Of a DNA stretch of 64,000 nt, positions 33,601-45,150 are shown piece by piece; position 1 is the stretch's first letter, and each line of letters starts with the position of its first letter. The translations under genes were made by a program, and so were the position numbers. Source of the DNA: Spirodela intermedia (Eukaryota > Streptophyta > Magnoliopsida > Alismatales > Araceae); contig LR746270.1 in the NCBI GenBank assembly GCA_902729315.2, forward strand, positions 4,776,221 to 4,840,220, given 5' to 3'. Under the pieces are notes generated by a model. The model did not search any database. It saw only the letters and a list, made by a program, of their open reading frames with translations, and had not been told where the DNA came from.

Positions 33601-36600
33601 CAATGATTTACAGAGGTTTTGACAATCGGGTATCCTATCTAACATTAACAGTCTACAAGTTTGTCGGGGTGAGTTACATGATTAAGAAAGCTTTTAGGAA
33701 AAGAGGGTTTATCAGAAGCGTAAGACAATCTAGCATGTAGTTCATTAACCTCTGAAGCTACCTCATTAACGATTCCCAGACTTTGAACAGAGTCTAGACC
33801 AAAAGGGGGAGCTTGATGTTGAGATATGAGAACTCCGGAGCAACTATATCTCAAATGATTAATGGGAAGCTGGTCGCTACTAAACAAAAAAATGTTTCCT
33901 TTAACAGATGGGATAATTCCATTATAATTATTCAATGATTGAATGAGAACCATCAAAATTTACAAATTTCTGGTCACTGGTCCGTGTTTCACTTGCAACA
34001 GTTTCCTTCATCTTTTTCTTTTCTTATCACCAAAATTAGTTTCTTTTTTTTTATGCTGATATACATTGTGTTCTATGCATTAAACTTGTCAGTTTTATGT
34101 TAGCAGCAACCTTATTTACATGTACTAAAATTCGTTTCAGAAAGCTCTTTGACCATGGGCATTGGAACAGAGTTGATTTTGATACCACGGGGAACTGATT
34201 CTAAACTTTGACATGAGCAATGTTCCGATTATTTTTTTATCCCATCTTTGAAAAAGTAATTAGAATGAGCAGACTAGAGACCGTGCCCAGCTGACATACT
34301 TTAATAGGGGTATAAACCGCTCATTCTTGTTGTGTGATTCTTGGATATGTCGTCATTATATCTTTCCAAGGAGAGCATCAACGTAATTCCTTTACAGATC
34401 CACGGAGGTCGTATATGAGAGTCACTGCTATTGATCAGCATCATACAGTTCCAGATGCTTAAATTTAGATTACATGGAATTCTGTCTGTCATTTAAGCTA
34501 GCTCCTCTTGGGAGGAGGGGGAGGGTGTGGTGAGGATATATTCTGAGAAACATCGAATTCTTAGTGATTAGAAGGCTTGTCACGATCTTGAGTTTTGATC
34601 ATTTTTTCTTCATCGGATGAACAAAGTTATGTCTATTCGAATGAAAAGACAGAGGTTTCCCCCCAAAAACGTACAGTGGAGCCATTTCCTCTTTTCCCCC
34701 AGGAAGCAATCTTACAATGCAGTATGGTGCTAAGAAGTATCTATGAAGTCTTTACGCAGAAACTGGTGCACATAAGGTTATTAACGAGGTATATAAAATA
34801 GACACATTGCTTGTAAGTAAGAATCATTCCCTGTTTTAGATTTCTCTTCACTTTTTCATCGTTCTTGACGTCAAACAATGCCTCATCCATATAGTCAGCT
34901 TCCAAGAATCATGGGCTTAAATGAATAAAAACTTCAGGTGGTATCATGTGCATCTTCATCAACAATCAGACACCAATAATTAACCATCTCAAAGACACCA
35001 ATAATTACAGAACGGGAAAAGGATAATACTAATGAAGACGAATAAATTCGCATAAAAAAAGGATGCATTCTTAGAAATTATCCAATTCATACTTCACAAC
35101 TCATTTCTTCACAGAAAAACTTTAGTACATGCTAGTCTCTGTTCCTCAAGTACTTATGTTTTGTGAGGGCCTTAACTGTACACGCAGGTATTGCTTGCAG
35201 TGAAAGGCACGATTGGCAGGTCTACCATTTTTCAATGGTTAAGGAAAAAAGGAATTCCCACAATTGAAGCGTCAGACTGGAATGCCCTAACGCAAATACT
35301 TCAGGAAAATTTGCAAGTCAATAAAACTGATAGAGATGAGTATGCAGCATGCTCAGAGAGTGAAAGATTGAGAATGAAGATACTGAGTTTTCTGCCTGAA
35401 TATAGAAGTTGTGGCGAGGGGATGGTGACTTCGAATACTGTCATTGTGGTAGACACAGCGCTGTTAGATCTCAGAACTGATATATGGGAAGAGCAGCTGA
35501 ATTTCCTAGAGAAATATCGTCACAAGGTGCAGTTTGCTTGGTTACTCAGTCGTGACACATCCAACAACTTCAAGGCCGAGCTGAGGAGAAAAGGGCATTT
35601 TTTATTGGTTAATAAGCCATTATATAAAGCAAGGATGGTGCAGATCTTGGATGCTGTTCTAAAAGAGAGAAGTTCAGAATATCAACTAAACTGGAGCATT
35701 CAGAATTCAACAACTGAAAACGATTTGCATGAGTGCCATGAGGTGGATCCCATTAAATATGGTGTTTTCAGCTCAGAGAGCTCTGACAAGACTGATGTGG
35801 AAAGGGAAATAATACAATCTAGCAAAACAGAAGGCGAAAAGGTTCAGGTCCCTCATTATCCTGAACAATGGACTGGAAATTCAGTGAAAGAATCCATAAG
35901 TACGAGCTGCACAAATAGTGTTATCCAATTCTCCAGTTTTCCAGGCGAGGACACTGCTGTCACAAAATTGCCAACTAATGTTCATGATCTTGAGAAGTAT
36001 GAATGTGGGAACAGACACATGCATAGCTTAGAAGAGAATGAACAATGTCAAGTACTGGAAGGAAACACCAAGGACGACCATAGGAAGGCATCACGGATAT
36101 CAAAGCCCGAAATCGAACCCTTTAAAATGTGTACAAATGCCTGGACAACGTCCAACCAGGTGGACCAGATGGAGATAAAAGACATTGAACAAGATCTGTA
36201 CAAGATAGATCAGGTATTAACCGATTTGGATGGCTTCAAGCAGCAACATCCATTATGTGAAAGTGAATCAATGGCGTCCCCACATATAGACCAAGCAAGT
36301 AGCAGAAAAAACAGTCGAGGATTAAATCAGCTTTCTTGCAGAATCTTGAAACCTGATGTTCATCAAGTTTCCAAGGTGAAGGACTCTAGAGATTCAATTG
36401 TAGATATTTCTTGCCTGAGACCTCTTGAAGGTTTGTGCATACTGCTTGCGGAAGATACACTGATACTACAAAGAGTCGCAACAATAATGTTGCAGAAGAT
36501 GGGAGCAAAGGTTGTACCCGTTGGAGATGGACAACAAGCAGTGGATGCTCTGAGATACATGCTTCATGAAGAAGAACGTAGAAGACAAACTTCAAATAAA

Positions 36601-38418
36601 CAGCTGCAGAGGATAAGTTTTGATCTTATACTCATGGATTGCCAGGTATGACAATATGAAAGTGCATTTTTTCATGTTTTATATGTTATTTATATATATG
36701 AGTATTTATAAAAAAAATGCGATTTTTGTCAAAAAATCATAGTAAAAGAACATGTGCTAACTATGCCTAAAGAATCCTGTAAGGAAAAGAGGCCGTAATT
36801 AAGTTCAAGTCAAAACATAGTTGATATGTCAAAGTGTTTTAGTCTAATATGGTAATGAGAATTTCTTCCGCGAAATCCTCGTATAAAATGTTCTTTATGC
36901 GATACTTGTCCGATAGTTTCAGAGAAAACCTCTGGATTTCGTCCCATTGAACAATGGCCCTATTTGGTTTTTTTATCACAGAGATAGAATCATCCTCCTT
37001 CACTAGGTTCTGCAGCTTGAAAGAACGATACGTATAAAGTTAGATTGATTGAAGCAACAAGCTGATAGAATAGTGGAACGAAATACTCACCGTTCGAAGC
37101 TCTTCAGCTTCTTCAATAGGTACAGGAAAGAACCTTCTGCTTTTTGGGTATCTCTTGCATAGGAGACGGTATCATTTCTTCTTCTGCAACTGATTTCAAA
37201 GACATCGCCATGGAATGTGTGTTGTCCCCTTGATGTACAACAACAAACTAGGAAGAATCTTAGGTTGAATGGAGAAAGAAATAGGTTTTCGTCGAATGGA
37301 GAATGTAATTGCAAACATTTTGATACATTAAACTCTGTCTATAGATGGGAAAATACAAACCCAAAAAAAAAAAGATTGGATGGCGGCCGGAATTTTGACC
37401 CATAAACTAGAAAAGATGCAAACGTTTTGAAGCTTAGGAATAAGGGCTCCATAGTTTTCCACCTTTCATTGGTCCTAATGGAATAATTCACCAATCCTCA
37501 AGACTACATACATAAAGATCCATACGTCCTATGACTTGGGCATTATCTTTCCGCCAACAGAGTTGGTCAACTCAGTCAGAATCCAAAACTAAAAAAAAAT
37601 GAATTTTTCGTATCAAACTCAGTTGACCCGGTGGTAACTGGCACATTTGGCTCTGACCCATACGAGTCTGCACAGCCAATTAGATGACTGAAATATTTAA
37701 CTTAAAGTAAACTGTGAATCATCAAGGGTTTTCGCTAAAGCCCACTTCTGTTAACCCAGGCTGATTCACATTTAAATATACTTTTCTTCTTCGACCACAC
37801 TGTAACTCTTCTGGTGTAATATCCCTTTCACAGTATCCAACACACTTGAAATGTGTAGGATGATTTCCATTGCTTTTTTAAGATGAAATAATATTAAATC
37901 ATCAGATTATATAACTAAATCACAGATTCATGGATGCTAAGAAATGATTTTTCAAAGACATATCCTCTTAATATTTGAGAGTTAGAATTGAATCACTGCC
38001 AATGAATCTCATAAAATCATACTCTGTAGTTTTGGGGGATGATTTCAACGTCTTGATGTCATTATGGCTACTTAAACTTGTGGCGTGCCAGAATGTTCTA
38101 GAGTTTCACAATTGTCAGGACATCCTCTGAATATTTGGTAATCGATAACCAAGTATCAATAATAAAACAAAAAAAATTCCTTTTATGTCTTCAAAACTGC
38201 AGATGCCAAAGATGGATGGCTACGAAGCAACAAAAGAAATTCGGAGACTAGAAGTTGGGACGGGCTTTCATATTCCAATTGTTGCACTGACAGCACATGC
38301 AATGTCATCTGATGAAGCTAGATGCTTGGAAGTCGGGATGGATGCATATCTGACGAAGCCAATTGACAGCAAGCTAATGGAATCTACAATTCTTTCCCTG
38401 ACAAAGAGTTTCTCCTAG
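27658..38418 (+). CDS. AHK1: AHK1-type osmosensing hybrid histidine kinase
   Basis: Thirteen exons: 27658–27852, 27929–28174, 28257–28985, 29054–29301, 29397–29556, 30064–30190, 31339–31428, 32232–32417, 32497–32566, 32738–32780, 32923–33063, 35188–36645 and 38203–38418, giving about 1302 residues, all in phase. Two membrane segments (about 56–82 and 410–436) flank a large extracytosolic sensor region. The kinase H-box [18 protein letters not shown] has phospho-His 474. N, G1, F and G2 boxes are visible ([49 protein letters not shown]). A pseudo-receiver-like region (exon 12) precedes a C-terminal receiver with LLAEDT, phospho-Asp in [16 protein letters not shown] (about 1229) and LTKPID. The family senses osmotic stress and passes phosphate through His-phosphotransfer proteins. 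The Met at 27658 is the first ATG in frame and gives an AHK1-like N-terminus. Introns of 2.1 kb (33064–35187) and 1.6 kb (36646–38202) show no other gene. Confidence 0.95.
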
Positions 38419-39592
38419 CACATGAGAAGCACGCGAACCAGTCAAAAAAATTACCAACTTGGGAATTTTTTCGGATAAAATGTCAAAACAACAGTAGAAA
38501 GTTGTAAGAAACGGATTGGGTGCCTTTAGGGATCTCAGGTTGACGAGGAATCTGCTGATTGAAATGAGATTGGTCAGTTTCCCACTTATTCTACCTTTTC
38601 TTTTATTTCAGGGAAGAGAGGGATTTCCCCTTGAAATCGGATTAGATATTTCTGTTTCTATGAACCATGGGCATCCTTATCATTCCGAAATTATCAAAAT
38701 CATTTTCTCAAATTTCAGCAATCTTCGACATTTGTTGAAGAAAAAGGGGAGAGAAACTGAAGCTGACTGATTCTAACACCTTCAGATGAAGAAGAAAGAC
38801 TAACATGACGTGCAAATTGTGTCATTTTATCGCTTATTCTGTCATGGAAAACCCTTCGAAGATCGTTTTTTTGGCATTACTCAACTATGGATCGGCGTAA
38901 ATCATTTTTCATTTAGTCCCATCACATACTTTTCAGCCTCGCCCCCATCATTGTTCATATATTTACGGTTCTTCTCTTCAAACTTCATATTATATCCATG
39001 CGATTATTGTCGAGAAGAGACTGAATCAAAAGAGAGAATGTAAAGCGCCTAAGAAAACAGAGTACACAAGATGCCACGAATGTTCATCAGATACATGGAC
39101 TTGAACAGAACCTTGAGGACTTCCACATCGGCACATGCTCAAATGAAGGATGATGAGATCGGTTGTTATTCATAGATTTACAAGCTAGATGATCCATGCT
39201 GCATATGCCATGGACACAATCAACATCACTACAGAATCAAGATTTTCTGGCCAGTGGTCTGCAGGTCAACTGTGCTTCTCTCTGAGGGCATTATCAAACG
39301 TGGTCAACATTGTTACAAGACTGCAACTTCCATACATAGATATCCGTACATATAGGCGGTGGATGCTTAACTTTTTGAGGCGGCTATCCACTGATATGGA
39401 ACTGGTTGTCCACGGATCTCCTTGGACACATTCAGCATGTAACAGCTATGTTTTGGAAGCGGATTACACTTCAAGATGATCAGTAAGCATAAGAAATTCT
39501 TGTCAATAACTGGTTTTATGAAGGTATCTTCTCGGAGAGTTTTTTGACGTCCAAGGAACTGGATTATTCCCTCTAAATCCTCGGGCTACCGT
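38419..39592. other. 3' flank of AHK1, no gene seen
   Basis: Short ORFs only, none with protein-like features. The start probably contains the AHK1 3' UTR. Confidence 0.45.
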
Positions 39593-40208
39593 TGTTGTTG
39601 ACTGCCCAAACTAGTAGGCCAGAAACTACGGCTTAAAAGCAGAAAAGTGGGAAGTGTCTTTCCTTCCCTCTCCTTGCAGGGTGTCGGGGTTCAGCGAAGA
39701 AGGTAAGTGAAAGGCATTAGAAAAACCAGCGAGCTCCAGCAGCTCCATGGAGGAAAGAGCCAGCTGCTTTAAGGTGGAGGTTTGGCTCGAAAAAGAGAGA
39801 AAGAGGAAAGCCTTTCATGTCCTTTTCATCAGCTGTTTCTATTGACTTCAAAGAAGAGAAAACATGTGCTCCAAGCACTTGGAAGAAGGAGATCCGAAAT
39901 AAGCATTCTCCTTCGTTTGTTTCTCCACTTTACTATATATTTCTCTTATTAGATATTATTCTAAGGTGATATGTTTTTAGCTTGGTTGTTAACTTCAGAT
40001 TTTGTAACATTGTGCTTTGTTGGCTCATTGGAAATACTTTTTTATTAAAGGGGAAATACATATGACATTAGTTCCATTATGCTACAACATTTCTTGTCCT
40101 TGGGCTATGCTTTGATTGCTTACAAAAGTACATTTGATATCTGGAATCCAACTTTGACATCTTAAATTTTGATTCAACTCTTATCTTTCAAACCCATTTG
40201 TCACAACA
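39593..40208 (+). repeat. 5' LTR of the copia element
   Basis: Begins TGTTGTTGACTGCC and ends CATTTGTCACAACA, two bases before the primer-binding site. It matches the right LTR at TTGACTGCCCAAACTAGT, GGTGGAGGTTTGGCTCG and AAGTACATTTG, among other blocks. It is longer and richer in G+C than its partner. The left boundary is approximate. Confidence 0.7.
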
Positions 40209-40210
40209 TT

Positions 40211-40226
40211 TGGTATTAGAGCCAAG
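40211..40226 (+). promoter_or_regulatory. Primer-binding site of the copia element
   Basis: TGGTATTAGAGCCAAG compared with the usual copia TGGTATCAGAGC: a single C-to-T change. It lies immediately inside the left LTR. Confidence 0.8.
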
Positions 40227-43200
40227 TTAGTGTTTCTTGTATTTTGTTTTCTATAATGACAAAGTTTGAGGTTGCAAAAGAAAGTGAAGTCAATCATTCT
40301 ATAAAAAAGTATTTTACAAAACTTTTTAGTTGAAATTATGTTGTGGATAAAAATAAAAATATATATGCAATAAAGATTGGTATCCGTTACATTTGAAAGT
40401 AGTTAGTACATTACAATTGTGTCTATATATGATGTTATTTATAACATGTCTGATATAAATATTATTATGTTTGTGTAGTATAAATTATAAATATTATACA
40501 TGTCAAAGATATTTATAGATAAATTATATTTGAAGAAGATACTATATAATCCATGTATGAAAGAAATAAATTTATTGGCCACATGCATATTTCTAGTAAA
40601 TTGATCTCACTACTTTGTGCTTTAGAAGTTAAGGTAGAGAAAGAAGATTATACTATTCTTCTTTTCTCATCTTCACCTCAGTCATAAGACCATTTGGTGA
40701 CTACCATTTTATATGGTAAAGAAACTTTGAGAAAGGAGTAGATCAAATCTATATTATTATTAATGATGTTAGATCAAGGTAAGCACAATTTCCAAAAGCC
40801 TCATTGTTAAAGGTGTGGATCAAGACCTCGAAAAATAAAGAATGACAAGAAAAATAATTTTAGATCAAAAAGTGAAGGATGATGATATGTTCTGATACTA
40901 TAATAAAGAAGGTCCTTGGAAATTAGATTATCTGAAAAGAAATGGTAAAGAGCTAATGTTACTTTTGATTTAGAAGTGTGAAAATATATTTTAACAATCT
41001 CTTCAAGCTTGAATTATTCTAAATGTGGATTCTAGATTCATATGTTTTCTATCCCACGTAACCAATTCAAGGTTGGTTTGACACATACACACCTCATGAT
41101 GGTTGTAAAGTTAAAATGAGAAATAATATAATATAAAGCTATTGGGATTGAAAGATAAAAGTCATGATGTTTGATAGAGTAACTAGAAATTTAACAAATG
41201 AAAGATATGCACAATATTTGAAAAAGATTCTAATCTCTTTAATTACTCTTGATGTAAATGATTATATTTATACTATTGGAAATGGTATTATGAAAATAAA
41301 AAGGGATGTTTTAAATGTTACTAAATAAGATAACATTGAGTCACTATGTCAATTTCTTGAGATAGTTATATTTATTGGCACATATACTACATCTCATTCA
41401 AAAGATGAAGATGCTGTGAAGTTATACCATATTAGGGATGAGCATATAAATGAGAGAAGATATTAAATTATATAATAAAAAAATATTCCAGCATATTACA
41501 TCTTTTAATATGGATTTTTAAAATCTTGTGTTTTTGACAATTAGTGAAAGATTAATTTTGTTGCCTTTTGTTGCCTTTATTAAGAGAAAATATATTTGAG
41601 TATGCACATTCAGATATCTCAGGTATATCTCATCACTTCATTGAAAGAAGCTTGATATTTTGTTACCTATATTGAAAAATATTTTTAAAATTTTATAATA
41701 TTTTTTTTAGAACACAAAATAAAGGTGTTTGATATTTTCAAAATTTATAAAACCAAATTTGAGAAATAGACTTGTAAGTAAATTAAAATTTTAGGCACAA
41801 ATAATGGTAGTGAGTACATCTCAAAGAAATTTTAAACTTCTTTGTTTGAAAGAAGACATAACTACTCATCTGATTATTCCATAAATAACACAATAAAATG
41901 TAATAGCTGAAAGGAAAAATATGGTAAATTAGTTGTCTTCATTATGATAAATATGGTACATCACAAGAAGTTTGGCCCTTAAAATTAGTTGATTATTCTA
42001 ATGTATGCATATTTGATGTCGTGCTTACGTTTTTTCACATGACAATGAGTGAACAAAGTTAGATATTAAGTTGAAACTCTATATTTCCTTAGGCTATAAA
42101 ATAAAGTGTCAACAAGTTGAAGTTGTAGAATCTTATAAGTAAATTATTTAATGTATGACTTATAATGAAAAAATTATAGATAATTTGATGAAGTATCAAT
42201 ATTGAAGAAAAAAATAAGATACGACATCTAGTGAAGAGGTCAATAGTAGCTTGATTAATGTAGAAATAAATGAAAACACAAAGTTAATCTAAATTTTAAA
42301 AAATATATACAACACAATGAATGTTTTGTACATCTAAATCATAATTTCATATGCTTTGTAAAAAGAGACGTAAAGATGTCATTATGATTTTTGGATTTTT
42401 TTATATATATTTTATATTATTTCTTCTCATCTTGTAATATTTTTATAATTAAGTGAGACTAAGGTCAACAACAAATGGAAGATTGATATGAAATAAAAAA
42501 TATATTTCTTTAAACCAATGACATATGAGAATTAGTAACATTATCAAAGAATAATAAATCAATCACTTATAAGTGAGTATTTATAAAGAAAGAAGTTATG
42601 CCAACAGTGAAATCATCTCAATAGAGGGCTTAATTAGTAACCAAGAGATTTAGACCAAGGAAAGATATTGATTACGATAAGATGTTATAATCCATTGTAA
42701 ATAATATTTGATTAGAGTTGTATTGATTATAGTACTAATGATTGATATAAATATAAATTAATTATAAAAAAATTATCATATAAAATTTTAAATAAATAAG
42801 TTTATTGGTATGATTGGAAGGTTTTGTTAACACTCTAAAGGAGAAATTCATAAGTTGAAGATATCTTTTTATGATCTAAAGTAAGTTTATTGCCAATGCT
42901 ATAAGAAATTTGGCAAATATTAACAAGGCTTAAGTATGACCATTGTGTTTACTTTCACTCTGTTGATAATATTTATGTTGTTCTTCTTATACTAGAAGTT
43001 GATGATATATTGATGAGATCTAAATCAATAGATGAGATTATTAAATTGAAAAATCAATTTACTTCGGAATTTTAAATGAAAAACCTAACTAGTCCTATGA
43101 AAATTGGAATTATAAAAACTTGAAGGAAAGATGTAAGAAAGATTGTGGCTGCTGTATAAAGATTTCATTGAGAAAATATAACACATGTAAAATTTCAATA

Positions 43201-43933
43201 TACTTTTAACTTAGCACTTTACATGTTTTTTGTAGTTAATGTCCTAAATATAAGAAAGAAGATGAAAAATGTTCAAGGTTATTATATGTAAATATGGTTG
43301 GTCATCTTATTTATGTAATGATTTACAATATGCTTGATTAATTTACGTTAATGGCTACATGGAAAATATAAAAAGAAAGTTTTAGAATTTAATCAATTAT
43401 ATTCTATGTTATATTTAAAATATATATTAATTAAAATTTATTTTTTAAATATAGTATACTTAATATTCATGTTGTCTATGTTAACTTAGATTATGCAGAC
43501 TATCTTGGTAAGAGAAGATTTATTACAAAACACATTTTCTTTAAGTAGAAGTCATAGTTTAAGAAGTTGATTATATTGGTTCAATTGATAAACAAATCAA
43601 GCATTCTAGTTGAAAGGTTTGGTAAAAGCGTTTACCACCAAAAAAATAACCTCTCTCTCTATTACAAAAGTCAAAATATAATTTTATTCCCAAATGACAA
43701 GACACATTGACTTTAAATTTTTAAAAATTATATAAATTTATTGTAGGATGTGGCATGTTGCTTGTGAAGATCTCTATATAAAATAATAATATAACCACAC
43801 TTTTATGAATAATGAAATTTCATTGCTACTTGAAATTGGGAAATGTTTAGGGTTTAGGTACCCAAAATAGTGATAAATTTATTTATTTGGTATTTGTTGC
43901 AATTATTTTGGCCAAGTCAAAGTTAGAGAATTT

Positions 43934-44446
43934 TATTATTGACTACCCAAAATAGTGAGCCATAAATAATGGAATGAACTCCAACTCCCATGCAGATGAA
44001 AGATGAGATTCCTTTAACGTGGAGGTTTAGCTTGGAAAAGAGAATAAGAGGCAAGACTCTTCTTTTTCATTAGGTATTTATATTGACTTGAAGAAGTGAA
44101 AACACATATGCTCCAAACATTTGTTAAAATGAGATATGAGATAAGTATTTGACTTTTGTTAGTTTCTCAACTTAAGCTTGTATTTTTCTTGATGTGGATG
44201 TAAGAAGTTTTCTATGAATAGTCAAATAAGGTATCACTTATTAACTTTCCTTTTAAGGTAATTCATATTCAACTCTAGCATCAACTTAGACGTTTACATC
44301 ATTGTGTGCCATTGACTAGCTGAATAAATACATCTTACATTGTTGACTTTATGATGTGATATGATCATTTATACAAGTACATTTGTTGACTTTTTGCATC
44401 TCATTTTTTGTTTTGACTTTATTTTTCAGAGTCATTTGTCACACCA
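43934..44446 (+). repeat. 3' LTR of the copia element
   Basis: Starts near TATTATTGACTACCC, just after a purine-rich AAAGTTAGAGAA that may be the polypurine tract, and ends CATTTGTCACACCA. Compared with the left LTR, many positions read T or A where the left has C or G, as expected from decay of methylated cytosines. About 100 bp shorter than the left copy. Confidence 0.7.
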
Positions 44447-45150
44447 AGCTATTATAATTAATAAATAACCAAAATGATGAATATTGGCATGGGTTCTCAC
44501 TTAAATTTGTCTCCCATGTTCATGGTAAGATATGGTCAACGCCTCAACATAAACTAGAAATTGTTGACATGGTGAATATTTGTCTATTTATTAGTGATGA
44601 CCATGAAAATAAATAATAATAATAATAATAAATCAGCAAATACCACAAACCCTTGAGCAAAACAGTACACTCTCATTCAATGCAGACAATACTAGCATGG
44701 TCTTGAAGAATTTAATAAGTTCAAACATATTTATCGAAAGAAGAAGGAACCGGGTCTCGGATCCCATTGTCTCTAGATCCAAGTCGTCAAGGTGATTAAT
44801 CCAGAATCTTCCAGGAATATTTGGATCCGAAAGAGGAAAGAGAGAGAAGTTGACAATATCGCAACAAACCGGGTTTAGGAGCCCATTAGGATATCGGATA
44901 CAAAGTCGACCTATCGGGTTAATCGAGGCGGGAAGATCCGATATTGGTCAATCCGAGATGAACGAGGCGGTGTCTTGTTTCCCAAGCCGATGGCACTACC
45001 ACTCTACCTGCGTGCAGTGTAGGAGGAAGACGGGAGGGGGCGGCGCGTCGGAGAGGAAGGGGCAAGGCGATTTCCGTAGGGCCGGAACCCTAGGATTTCT
45101 CCACATATAGAGATCGAGCCAGCTCCAAGAAGCAGGGCAGCACCGGTGAT
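44447..45150. other. Promoter and leader of the proteasome alpha-7 gene
   Basis: AT-rich at left, with an AAT triplet run near 44612–44630, becoming GC-balanced toward the start codon. A telo-box-like GAACCCTAG lies at about 45084–45092. No other gene is seen. Confidence 0.5.

Larger units (their letters stand above)
39593..44446 (+). mobile_element. Old, decayed Ty1/copia LTR retrotransposon
   Basis: A diverged pair of direct terminal repeats flanks about 3.7 kb of AT-rich sequence. Next to the left repeat is TGGTATTAGAGCCAAG, one transition from the initiator-tRNA-Met primer site of copia elements. A gag-like start (ATGACAAAGTTTGAGG, 40256) follows. Fragments appear in copia order, broken by many stops: integrase-like TNNGSEYIS (about 41794–41823), a reverse transcriptase VDD block (about 42998–43012) followed by a LKNQF-like stretch, and an RNase H-like NLDYADYLGKRR (about 43483–43520). 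That gag–INT–RT–RH order identifies the superfamily. No frame is intact, so it cannot move by itself. No clear target-site duplication is visible. Confidence 0.85.

Noticed and set aside
39593-44446. A working retrotransposon
   Set aside because: Every coding block is broken by stops and the LTRs are strongly diverged.
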